A stretch of DNA of 64,000 bases from JASJAR01 sp039198225 (lineage in GTDB: Bacteria; Pseudomonadota; Alphaproteobacteria; Rhodobacterales; Rhodobacteraceae): the NCBI GenBank assembly GCA_039198225.1, contig JBCCTQ010000019.1:1-64000 (forward strand). Reading direction: 5' to 3'. A model generated the notes under the pieces. That model had not been told where the DNA came from. It made no database searches and worked only from the letters and a program-made list of their open reading frames with translations. Below, one piece after another: positions 53,367 through 62,365 of this stretch. The translations under genes and the position numbers were made by a program. Position 1 is the first letter of the stretch. Each line of letters begins with the position of its first letter.

Positions 53367-54131
53367 TTAGTTGGACGAGGCATCTTCAATAGCACCCAAA
53401 ATCACATCTGCTACGGCCTCGGGCTTTGACAGCATGGCCACATGGCTCGATGCAACGGGGGTCACATCGGCCCCCATGCGCTTTGCAAAAAAGCCCTAGA
53501 GCACCGGTGGGATGATCTGGTCGTTCTCGGTCATCACATAATAGGTCGAGTACAAGGTCCAGGCGGCAATTGTCGGTGCCTGATAGTTGATCTGGTATTG
53601 GATTGGGCCCTGGGTCGCTGCGATCAGGGCGGCCTCTTCAGCTGGCAAATCCGGGGCAAAATAGGTCGCAACGCCCTTGGCGCTCAACCGAACGTAACCG
53701 GCATTGTCGGGGCTGGCTTCGGCCTGCCACGGTGCGGGCGGCCGGCCTTCCAAAAGCTCAGACAGTGCCTGGCCCGCATACAACGCAAATCCTGCCACAT
53801 AGACCAGTGCTTCGACCTTCTCATGGGCGCCGGCCTCGGTAATGACTTTGCCTCCATAGGAATGACCAACGAGCACCACGGGGCCTTTTTGCATGTCGAG
53901 GAGACGTGACACCACGGCCGCATCCCCCTCGAGGGAAGACAGCGGAAGCTGTGCGGCACTGACCGAAACGCCCGCCTCTTGCAGCATTGGGATGACTTTG
54001 TGCCAGGCGGAGGCGTCGGAAAAGGCACCATGGACCAGCACGACCGAAGCATCTTCGCCGGAGGCGCTGACGGGCGCGGCGATGGCGGCAGCCACAAATC
54101 CGGCGCGGAAGATATTGAGAGATTTGGACAT
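53367..54131 (-). pseudogene. Periplasmic alpha/beta hydrolase, interrupted by an amber stop
   Basis: 254 residues if read through. Signal peptide (AGFVAAAIAAPVSASGE), oxyanion LVHGAFSDAS, nucleophile elbow GHSYGG. TAG at 53496-53498 ends the frame after PPVL; the same frame then continues with GFFAKRMGADVTPVASSHVA, which supplies the catalytic histidine (SSH). A CAG-to-TAG change explains it. The truncated 211-residue product lacks that histidine and should be inactive. Divergent from the AraC gene. Confidence 0.85.
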
Positions 54132-54196
54132 TTTGAGTTACCTCAGGGCTGGGTTAGCATTGCACGAAAACGTATGCGCTGAGGATTGGTCTGCCG

Positions 54197-55146
54197 ATGA
54201 CGGGAACGCCGGAAGTGTTGGCAGAAACACCGATGTTCGGGACGGATGCGTTCTCCGAAGTGCTCGACATCGTCCATGTGCGCGGCGAAACCGCCCGGGT
54301 CGTCACGCCTGATCATCCCCTTGAATACGTTGTTACGGCTGGCAAACCTTGCGTTTACATCGTTGAGCAAGGGGCCCTCGAGATCAGTGTGGCCGACGCT
54401 CCTCCGGTAACGTTATACGAAAAACAGATTGCTCTGATGCTACAGGGCACGGCCCACAGGGCTGTCTTCCGTGACCCGAGGAGAAACACGCCACAGGCCC
54501 GTTTGATCGACCCCGAGACAGGGGAACGCACGCGGCCGGCGATCAACTGTTTTTGTGGCAGCTTCACAGTTGACGGCGATTTGGCGGCACGGGTGTTACA
54601 ATCCCTCCCGGAGGTGATCGTCCTCGACGGGCTCGCTGAGAACCCGATCGAATGGGTCGACGTGGTTTGCGAACTGGTTCTCCGCGAATTGGGTGCGACA
54701 CGACCCGGGGCGAGCCTAATGGTCTCGCGGCTCTTGGATTTGCTTTTGGTCATTATCCTGCGTCGCTGGGCGCAATCGGACGATAGCCTTCCAGGGTGGC
54801 TTGCCGCGGCTAAGGACGAGCGGATCGCAAGGGCAGTGGCGGCCATTCATGCCAATCCAGCGCGACACTTAACGAACGGCGAATTGGCAGCCCTAGCGGG
54901 GATGTCCGTGTCAAACTTCGCCGATCGCTTCAAGCAAGTCATGGGCCAGCAACCAGGAGCGTATTTGCGGGCTTGGCGGATGACCCAGCAGCCGAGGCAT
55001 TGCTGCATTCGAGCGCATCCATCGAAGCGATCGCCGATCGCGTTGGGTATACGTCGAAGGAGGCATTCAGTCGGGCGTTCCAAGCAAAGTTTAGCGAGGC
55101 GCCATCCGCTTGGCGCGCGACGCGGAGCGGCGGGCAACAGGTCTGA
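54197..55146 (+). pseudogene. AraC-family regulator with a frameshift in the HTH domain
   Basis: Start ATG 54197. N-terminal cupin-like AraC_N region (EVLDIVHVRGETARVV, GTAHRAVFRDPR), then the first HTH (HLTNGELAALAGMSVSNFAD, RFKQVMGQQPGAYLRAWRM). At about 54983-54988 one base is missing: the frame after RAWRM turns into Arg-rich noise ending at 55177, whereas the next frame reads AAEALLHSSASIEAIADRVG, then YTSKEAFSRAFQAKFSEAPS and stops at 55146. The second HTH would be lost, so the regulator is likely non-functional. Faces the interrupted hydrolase. Confidence 0.82.
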
Positions 55147-55218
55147 GGATCGTCAACTCCTCTGGATTAATTCTTAGAGTAAATGCTTCGGCGCAGCAGT
55201 TACGCAGCCATTCGCGTT

Positions 55219-56442
55219 CTAGATTTTCTGCGGGGGAATCCGCCCAAATGCCATCATTGCAAGAAACAAAAGAACAATGCCGCCGGATATCAATGCGAGC
55301 ACCGCCCATCCCCAACCAGCGATGACGAAACCCGCAGCGAACGCGCAGATGGTTGAAACGAGAGCTATGACGGTGTCGTTTGCGCCCTGCACCGCCGCCT
55401 TCTCTTCCTCGGACACGGCGTCGGCTAGCATTGTCGTGGCCCCTATAAAGGCAAAGTTCCACCCAAGGCCCAAGATAATCAAACCACCATAAAAATGAGC
55501 GGCGGAGAGGCCGAGCGACGCCGCTCCGGCAGCGACAACAATTGCAGTGAGCCCGACCATAGCAATGGACTGCGCACCAAACCTCTGGATTAAGAAACCT
55601 GTGATGAAGCTTGGAGCAAACATTGCGACAATATGCCAGCGAATGACGTCACTAGCGGTCTCATCGCTAAATCCGCAGCCAATCATGGCAATAGGTGTTG
55701 GGATCATCAGGAAGACCATGACACCTTGAGACACGGCCGCAATGCCTACCGCTCGCATGATGGGACGGCGACGGAGTGCTGAGAGTACGGAAAACCGCCT
55801 TTGGCTATTTTCCTTCGTCGGTTGCATGGGCAAGGGAATTCGAAGAGCTGCAAGCGGCAGAAGGCCAAGTATTGAGACAAGTACCAAAGCGGCATAGGCG
55901 CCAGCAAACGGAATGGGTGCTAAACTATCCTTCGCGGCGATAAACAATTGTGGTCCGGCAATTGCCGCGGCCAAGAGGGAGGTCAGCATCAGCGAGATCG
56001 CCACCGGCCGCGAATTTGGCGCCACCACCTCTCCGGCCGCAAAGCGAATGTACTGAAATGAAGCCCAACCCGCTCCCATCAAGAAATGTGCGGCGCAAAG
56101 CAGAACGAAGTTCTGCAGATAAAGAGCCTGGGTAGCTGCCAGGGCTCCGACAAGCGTCAAAATCGCGCCCAAGACAAAGCCCGCCCGCCGACCCACACGT
56201 CCCATAAAAAGAGAAAACGGTCCAGCCGCGACCAACGCCGCAAGGGTTTGAACCGAGGCTGGAAGTGTTGCCAACGCCGGGCTCGGCGTCAACATCAGTC
56301 CGGTCAATCCTCCCAGGATTAGCTGAACCGGGAAAGCGGTCCCGAGGATCGCGTTTGCCGCAAGCAGCCCAATGAAATTGCGGTTCTGGAGAAGTGACCT
56401 GACAGACAGAACCTGGGAGCCGTCGAAACCGAAATTGGGCAC
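55219..56442 (-). CDS. MFS transporter
   Basis: 407 residues from GTG 56442 with GGGGAAAG upstream; a TTG at 56523 is a less likely start. Twelve hydrophobic helices; A-motif-like MGRVGRRAGFVLGAI after helix 2 and a large loop with RRRPIMRAVGIAAVSQG between halves. A drug- or metabolite-efflux permease by family; substrate unknown. Confidence 0.87.
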   Translation of the reverse strand: MPNFGFDGSQVLSVRSLLQNRNFIGLLAANAILGTAFPVQLILGGLTGLMLTPSPALATLPASVQTLAALVAAGPFSLFMGRVGRRAGFVLGAILTLVGALAATQALYLQNFVLLCAAHFLMGAGWASFQYIRFAAGEVVAPNSRPVAISLMLTSLLAAAIAGPQLFIAAKDSLAPIPFAGAYAALVLVSILGLLPLAALRIPLPMQPTKENSQRRFSVLSALRRRPIMRAVGIAAVSQGVMVFLMIPTPIAMIGCGFSDETASDVIRWHIVAMFAPSFITGFLIQRFGAQSIAMVGLTAIVVAAGAASLGLSAAHFYGGLIILGLGWNFAFIGATTMLADAVSEEEKAAVQGANDTVIALVSTICAFAAGFVIAGWGWAVLALISGGIVLLFLAMMAFGRIPPQKI

Positions 56443-56880
56443 GGTCTTTCCCCGGTGCTTGAGTGTTTTGTGACGTGATTGTTGGTTGTGGAAAGTAGGT
56501 AGCCCGCGCATGGGATGAAGCAACCGAGTTGGGACAGCAAGTTTCAGCGGGCGGGGCAGCGGTCACTTTGGCAGCATTTCTATTCCGGTTGAAACGGGCC
56601 ACCAGGTGTTAAGGAACCTGCTTTTGCCGATCGACCCGCGTCTAGCCGGCGCTTACTACTACTTGACGATCTTTCGGCGATGCGCTGGAGATTCAATTGG
56701 TCTTCATAAAGGAGCCGAGAGTAATATTTTTTGGGCAGAGAAACACCGCCGCCGCTTCTGCAAAGCGCTGGATCTTTATGATGACATCTCGCAAAACACA
56801 ACGCGCGCCGGCCATTCGCCGCCATGGGCACACTTAGCCAGCCCGCCGCATAGTCACGTGGTGATCCGTTGGTGCGCGGC
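56443..56880. other. Spacer upstream of the MFS gene
   Basis: 438 bases. No supported gene; may hold the MFS promoter. No strong repeat seen. Confidence 0.45.
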
Positions 56881-58584
56881 CTAAAAGATGAAGAATAAGA
56901 GCGCCAGGAGGGCCCCTACGCCTCCGCCCACGCCGCCGGCCTCCATTGCGCTGGCCGCTTCCTCGCCGTCGTCAATGTCTGGCAGCGGGTCATCCGTGAC
57001 AGGGTCGGTCACGGGAAGGGGCAAGTCGCCCTCAAGTTCGACCTTGCTGCCGTCCGCCCAACTTTCGATGTCCGCTTCTCCGGCTGGCGTCTTTGCAAAA
57101 GCGAGGCGGATGATATCATGGGGATTATCCAGAGATACACTAATGCCGTCGGTCGATACCTCGGGTGTGAGGCCATCGCGGATACCCACGGCATAGGCAT
57201 CTGCCTCAGGGCTTTCATCGACGCTGGGATTGTCGGCCACATCGAATACGGCCTTCCAATCTGCGGGTGTCTCCCCCGTAAGACTATCGGCGTAAACGCT
57301 CTGAAGAGTAGACCCAATTCCATCCAGATTAACAACCACATCGCCAGGCGCCGTGTCGCCTGCAGCCAGGAATACAACGAGCTTATCGTCGTTTTCGAAG
57401 CCGTAGACATTCAGGAGATCACTCTGGTCGTAATCGTCATTTGACCGAAGCACATAGGTCCCGCCGACGCTTTCATAGATCATCTTCAGCATCTCGGCGC
57501 CGACAAAATCGTAGTCATCGCCGTCTTCCCGCCAACTCAAATGACCAGGATGTTCGGTATCGATACCGTAGACCGACGCGGCATCCATGCCCGCTTCAGC
57601 ATAGCTCGCAAAGCTCTCAAGGATATATGACGCATGTTCTTGACCATAAGCCGCTTCGGCCAATTGGTCTTGCCAGAACTCTTCGAAATCTGTTGTTGTT
57701 CGCCCGTCGAGGTCGACATCATCTGCGGCGACGACATTCCCTTTACTGGCCTGATCGTCGATATACAGGTCGCGGACCCCATTCCGTGTGATGGTCACGG
57801 TGTTCCATGCGGAAACGAAAAGGCTCGGATCCGAGCCCCCCGCGTCAGAGACGTCCGCTTCCCAGGCAGCGACGATATCCTCCAATTCATCGATCCTAGA
57901 ATCGATACCCTGAGGTTGGTATGCAAAACGATGATGCGTGATCATATCGACATTCGACAAAACGAAGTCCGACAATTCGTTCCGGATTACCACGTCATCC
58001 GCGGCGGTCTTTCCCGCTTGCACTGCGATATCTATATCGGCACCGATCGTATTGATCGAAGGATCGGCCAAAGCGAGAGCGATCTCTGTCACCACGAGTT
58101 CGGCCATTTCACCATAATCGGCAGCCTTGGTACTCCCGGGCAGATTTGCGAAGTACTCGTTCCCAACTTCGAGGATCAATTTATGGGGCATCGCCCCGAA
58201 ATCGCCCCCCAGAAGATCGGCAAGGAAATCCTGCAACTCGGCCCTGAGCGCTACGGTGTCATCCACATATCGCGCGGTGGGCAAAATTACGGAAAGGGCG
58301 GCGCCTTGGTCTGACGCGATCGCCATCATATCGCTCAAACCGGGCTTTCCAGTTGCCGGATTATAGAGATCGTCATATTCGAAACCGTAGCGGTCGTCCC
58401 GGGTCTCAGCGAGCGTTCCACCGGGCCAAACAATCATTCCAAGATCGACATCACTTGTTTGATCTAGGAAACGACCAACATTATTATAGCTGACGTAGCG
58501 GGCGCCAAAACTCAAATCAGAGATTGGTTCATCCGGGTTTGCATAGGCAGAGGCACCGGAATTAAGATTATAATCCAAGGGCAT
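56881..58584 (-). CDS. Putative glycosidase-like protein with hydrophobic C-terminal tail
   Basis: 567 residues, very acidic. The first 380 residues have a TIM-barrel glycosidase feel: LILEVGNEYFANLPGS with a possible acid/base Glu, and VSAWNTVTITRNG, DAASVYGIDTEHPGHLSWRE. A beta-rich domain follows (NVYGFENDDKLVVFLAAGD). The end is an acidic linker and GGVGGGVGALLALLFFIF, a hydrophobic tail with no basic residues. There is no N-terminal signal peptide, so export might be by type I secretion or the protein might anchor through its tail. Not assigned to a GH family with confidence. Confidence 0.6.
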   Translation of the reverse strand: MPLDYNLNSGASAYANPDEPISDLSFGARYVSYNNVGRFLDQTSDVDLGMIVWPGGTLAETRDDRYGFEYDDLYNPATGKPGLSDMMAIASDQGAALSVILPTARYVDDTVALRAELQDFLADLLGGDFGAMPHKLILEVGNEYFANLPGSTKAADYGEMAELVVTEIALALADPSINTIGADIDIAVQAGKTAADDVVIRNELSDFVLSNVDMITHHRFAYQPQGIDSRIDELEDIVAAWEADVSDAGGSDPSLFVSAWNTVTITRNGVRDLYIDDQASKGNVVAADDVDLDGRTTTDFEEFWQDQLAEAAYGQEHASYILESFASYAEAGMDAASVYGIDTEHPGHLSWREDGDDYDFVGAEMLKMIYESVGGTYVLRSNDDYDQSDLLNVYGFENDDKLVVFLAAGDTAPGDVVVNLDGIGSTLQSVYADSLTGETPADWKAVFDVADNPSVDESPEADAYAVGIRDGLTPEVSTDGISVSLDNPHDIIRLAFAKTPAGEADIESWADGSKVELEGDLPLPVTDPVTDDPLPDIDDGEEAASAMEAGGVGGGVGALLALLFFIF

Positions 58585-58791
58585 ACTAGAAACTCACACG
58601 TATTCCATAAGAATCCGTGAAGAGTTTAGCCTATTTGGCAAAATCTCGGCTGAATTGCGGAAGTAATGAGGCGAATTGAGTCTATTTATGCTTCCTTAAC
58701 CACGCAGAACACACCTAGCCAACCCGAAGTCGGGGGGTTTCGCCGCGCTAAGATTTCAGTCACATTGGCCGGACGGAGGGAAATCCGCAGC

Positions 58792-59463
58792 ATGGCCAAG
58801 CCGGCAAAGTCCACTCGGGTCGAGGACGCCTATGGGCGGCTCAAAGAAGAAATCCGCACCAACCGCATGCCGCCGGGTTTCCAGGCGCCCGAACCAGAGA
58901 TCGCGCTCCGCCTCGGGATGAGCCGGACCCCGGTCCGCGAAGCCTTGATTCGGCTCGAAGCTGAAGGCCTTGTAGAATTGGCACCGCGGCGGGGGGCGAG
59001 GGTGCTCCCAATCCAAGCCGACGACATGCGTGAGATCTACGATATTCTCACCTCACTCGAACCGGACGCTGCCGCAAGACTTGCTGCGCGGAACCCATCG
59101 GACGAAGACCTCGCCCCCCTCGAACAGGCCACCCAAGACATGGAAGCCGCACTTGAGGCCGAGGATCTCGATCGATGGGCGGAGGCCGATGACCGGTTCC
59201 ACCTCACCCTGCTCGATCTCCAAAACAACCGGCGGCTTCAGAGTTTTGTGACGGCTCTCTATGACCAAGCCCATCGAGCTCGGATCGTGACACTTCGCCT
59301 CCGAGGCACGCCGCAAAAATCCACTGAAGAACACCGCGAGATTCTTGAGCATCTCCGCCGGGGTGATGGGAATGGAGCGCGCCGAGCCTTTAAGAAACAC
59401 CGCGAGCGGGCATCGCGAGAGCTATTAGAGATTTTAGAGAAATATAAGCTCGGCCAGCTCTAA
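58792..59463 (+). CDS. GntR-family regulator (FadR/VanR subgroup)
   Basis: 223 residues from ATG 58792 with GGAGGG upstream. HTH block EPEIALRLGMSRTPVREALI, RLEAEGLVELAPRRGARVLP; FCD domain DDRFHLTLLDLQNNRRLQSF, then EEHREILEHLRRGDGNGA supplies metal ligands. Stands convergent to the FAD oxidoreductase gene, its 3' end eight bases away. Likely controls the adjacent methyltransferase/aldehyde dehydrogenase operon. Confidence 0.9.
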   Translation: MAKPAKSTRVEDAYGRLKEEIRTNRMPPGFQAPEPEIALRLGMSRTPVREALIRLEAEGLVELAPRRGARVLPIQADDMREIYDILTSLEPDAAARLAARNPSDEDLAPLEQATQDMEAALEAEDLDRWAEADDRFHLTLLDLQNNRRLQSFVTALYDQAHRARIVTLRLRGTPQKSTEEHREILEHLRRGDGNGARRAFKKHRERASRELLEILEKYKLGQL

Positions 59464-59471
59464 CGCGGCCG

Positions 59472-60812
59472 TCATAACTCACGACCCGCGCGCCTCTCTT
59501 TCCATCGAAGCCGAAGCGCTGCCCCAACGCGCGCAATAGGCATGGGTGGCAGCCGCTTGGGCGCCGGTTCAGCCAAAGCACGGTCAAGGGCGGCGGACGA
59601 ACGCCCCGACGCCAGATCTGCAGCAAGTATGCCCGCAAGCGTCCCCCGGACCGTTCCGAGCCCGTTCTGACAGCACGACGAATAGAGCCCCTCCTCCACT
59701 TCGCCGACCACCTGCACATCGTTGAGACTAACGCAAAGCCGGCCGCCCCACCGGTACGCCATCTCCACGCCCTTTAGCATCGGAAACCGCGCCGCAAAGG
59801 CCGCATCGTGATCGCGCGAGACACGGGCCAAACGGCCATCATCAACTTCGAGACTAGGATCGAAGGTGAACCTGTTGCGCACAACGATACGGTCGCCCCC
59901 GGCCCCTGAAATCCGGCGCACGGTCGTCCCCATCGGATCCGCAGGTGTCACGCCCCAGTCCGGCGCTCCTCCCAGGCGGGTCACTTCATCGGCAGTCAGT
60001 GACCGCGTCATTGAGGCATAGGTAAAAACATGCATCAGCCGACCCTGGGCGAAGCCGAAACTGTTGAGATGGCCATTGACCGCCAGGATCACTTTCGGAG
60101 CCGTCACCCGGCCCTTGGGCGTTTGCGCCACCCATGCCCCATTTCGCGTGAGCCCCGTCACCGGGCTTGCCTCGTGGAGGGAGAGCCGGTTCGACGCGAG
60201 ACCTTTTCCCAAGCCGCGAATGTACATCGCTGGCTGGATCATGGCTGTACCGGGGGTGTAGAGCCCACTTTGATAGTAGTGTATCCCGGTCAGGTCGGAC
60301 ATCTCGCGGGCTTCCATCATCCTGCAGGGTTCACCCAGCGCGTCGAGATGAGCCGCATAGCTCCGATTATGGGCGTCGCCCGCTTCCGTTGCCGCGGCGT
60401 TGATCTTGCCGGACCGCCGAAACGCTTCGTCTGGTAAGCCAAAGTCCTCGACCATCGACTGAGCATAGTCGATGGCCATTCGGTTGTCTTGAGTTCGATC
60501 GCGGTCCTTCTCGAGGGTGCCGCGGTAATTATCAGACGACAGATCATGGGGGAGATCGATCATAAAGCCGGAGTTGCGCCCTGCGGGTCCGTCGCCAATG
60601 CGGCTCGCTTCAAGGACGACGATCCGGTCACCCGCACAGTTCTCCGCGAGGCGTCGTGCCGCCGAAAGACCCGCAAACCCGGCCCCAATCACCATCCAGT
60701 CCGCCTTTACATAACGCTCGAGCGGCTTAGCTGCCTCAGGTTCGGGCAAGAGCCGGTTCCAAGCAGCCGGCCCCGGGTCCTTTGGAAGACGCTTGACAGA
60801 AATCTCGGCCAT
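59472..60812 (-). CDS. FAD-dependent amine/amino-acid oxidoreductase (DAO family)
   Basis: 446 residues. FAD Rossmann motif DWMVIGAGFAGLSAARRLAE, GPAGRNSGFMIDLPHD, and the C-terminal DAO end YSSCCQNGLGTVRGTLAG. Resembles the gamma-glutamylputrescine oxidase/sarcosine-oxidase-like group, which oxidises secondary or primary amines. Last gene of the operon, five bases past the MttB-family gene. It may oxidise the demethylated amine made by its neighbour. Confidence 0.88.
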   Translation of the reverse strand: MAEISVKRLPKDPGPAAWNRLLPEPEAAKPLERYVKADWMVIGAGFAGLSAARRLAENCAGDRIVVLEASRIGDGPAGRNSGFMIDLPHDLSSDNYRGTLEKDRDRTQDNRMAIDYAQSMVEDFGLPDEAFRRSGKINAAATEAGDAHNRSYAAHLDALGEPCRMMEAREMSDLTGIHYYQSGLYTPGTAMIQPAMYIRGLGKGLASNRLSLHEASPVTGLTRNGAWVAQTPKGRVTAPKVILAVNGHLNSFGFAQGRLMHVFTYASMTRSLTADEVTRLGGAPDWGVTPADPMGTTVRRISGAGGDRIVVRNRFTFDPSLEVDDGRLARVSRDHDAAFAARFPMLKGVEMAYRWGGRLCVSLNDVQVVGEVEEGLYSSCCQNGLGTVRGTLAGILAADLASGRSSAALDRALAEPAPKRLPPMPIARVGAALRLRWKERRAGREL

Positions 60813-60817
60813 GGCGC

Positions 60818-62365
60818 TTAGTGGGTTTGATTCAATGCTTCGGCCGCAGGGATTTCCCGCTCGCGGCAGGCAATGAAATCCAACAAGGCTTCATCGACCG
60901 CTTCGTCGAGCTTGGGTTCTTCATAGTCGGCCAAAAGCGCCTTGGCGTGGGTGAGTGCCCGCTCAGTTATCTCAACAGAGCCCTCTGCCTCCCATTGCTC
61001 GATGGAATTATTGTCAAAGAGTTCCGGCATGAAGAAGGCGCGTTGGAAATTCTCCAGCGTGTGGGCATGGCCCAAATAATGCCCGCCCGGTCCGATATCG
61101 GAGACCGCGGCAATCGCCTCGTCGAAGTCATCCCACCGTATCCCTTCGGCCATGCGGTAGGCCATGGCACATTGTTCCGCATCGACGACGAATTTTGCAA
61201 TTGAACAATGCATACCAGCCTCGTTCCATCCGGCAGAATGCCAAATGTAATTCGCACCGGCCATAATCACTGCCTGAAGGGTCGCCGCACTTTCGTATCC
61301 GGCTTGCGCATCGAAAGTTTTGGCGCCTCCAAGTGTGTTTGAAGTCCGCCAAGGGACGCCGTAATAACGCGCCAATTGGCCAATCATAAAGTTCATCAGA
61401 CTGATCTCGGGCGTGCCCGCCATCGGCGCCCCAGACTTCATCGAGACCGTCGCCAGGTAATGACCATAGATCGCCGGGCAGCCTTTACGGACCACTTGTG
61501 TATAGGCCAAAGCCGACAGCGCTTCGGCATTCAATTGCGCCACGGTTGGCGCCACGGAGGCCGGCGTGTTCGCTCCACCGAGGACGAATGGCGAACATAA
61601 GACCGGTTGATTGCGCCGACAGAACGCCCGCATTGCGCCGAGCATCGTTTCGTCCCAAACCAGAGGTGAATTGCCATTGCAATTCCCGGTCGCCACCGGG
61701 TGGGTTTCCATATAGCCTTCGCCGAATAGCAAGGCGCACATTTGCATTACGTCTTCGGCATTTTTTGGACTCGTTGTCATGCCCATAAACGTTTTGTCGG
61801 AGTGCTTCATCGACGAGTAGGTAATCCGAAGATGGCGATGGCTGATTGGATGATCCATCGGCTCGACAATGTGATGCGCCGAGGAATGAAGGGCGGGCAT
61901 CATATGGCTCAGCTTGTGAAACGTTGCGAGATCATCAAGCGTCGGGCCACGTCTTTTGTCGTCCAAATCGCGAAGATAGGGCGCGCCGGTCATCGGCACA
62001 AAGATAGAATAATCATGGCCAAATGGGAGGTTATTGGCCGGGTTCCGCGCGTGATAGGTGAAGCTCTCTGGGATTGTCGCGATAAGTTCGCGGACCATGT
62101 GCCGGTCGAGAAAAACCCTTTCGCCGTCTACCTTTGCCCCCGCTGATTTCCAATCGGCCAACGCCGTCAAATCGCGGAAAATGACGCCGATATTCTCGAG
62201 AATATGCATCGAAGCGGCGTCGATCCGCTCGATCTCCTCCTGGCGCATTGGTTCTGTCAGCGGCAATCGGCGTTTGAGAGCCGGCAGCATGGTAAAGTCG
62301 CGCGTCTGACGCACGGCTTTCCGCGCCCCACGCCCTCGACGACTGGGTTTTTCGAGCGTTGTCAT
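60818..62365 (-). CDS. MttB-family trimethylamine/betaine methyltransferase (non-pyrrolysine)
   Basis: 515 residues from ATG 62365, overlapping the aldehyde dehydrogenase stop by four bases. MttB superfamily: GIHILENIGV-type region (MHILENIGVIFRD), DHPISHRHLRITYSSM, and GATLQAVIMAGANYIWHSAG-like core. No in-frame amber codon, so this is the non-pyrrolysine type, several of which demethylate glycine betaine or other quaternary amines to a corrinoid protein. No corrinoid protein is in the window. Confidence 0.88.
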   Translation of the reverse strand: MTTLEKPSRRGRGARKAVRQTRDFTMLPALKRRLPLTEPMRQEEIERIDAASMHILENIGVIFRDLTALADWKSAGAKVDGERVFLDRHMVRELIATIPESFTYHARNPANNLPFGHDYSIFVPMTGAPYLRDLDDKRRGPTLDDLATFHKLSHMMPALHSSAHHIVEPMDHPISHRHLRITYSSMKHSDKTFMGMTTSPKNAEDVMQMCALLFGEGYMETHPVATGNCNGNSPLVWDETMLGAMRAFCRRNQPVLCSPFVLGGANTPASVAPTVAQLNAEALSALAYTQVVRKGCPAIYGHYLATVSMKSGAPMAGTPEISLMNFMIGQLARYYGVPWRTSNTLGGAKTFDAQAGYESAATLQAVIMAGANYIWHSAGWNEAGMHCSIAKFVVDAEQCAMAYRMAEGIRWDDFDEAIAAVSDIGPGGHYLGHAHTLENFQRAFFMPELFDNNSIEQWEAEGSVEITERALTHAKALLADYEEPKLDEAVDEALLDFIACREREIPAAEALNQTH

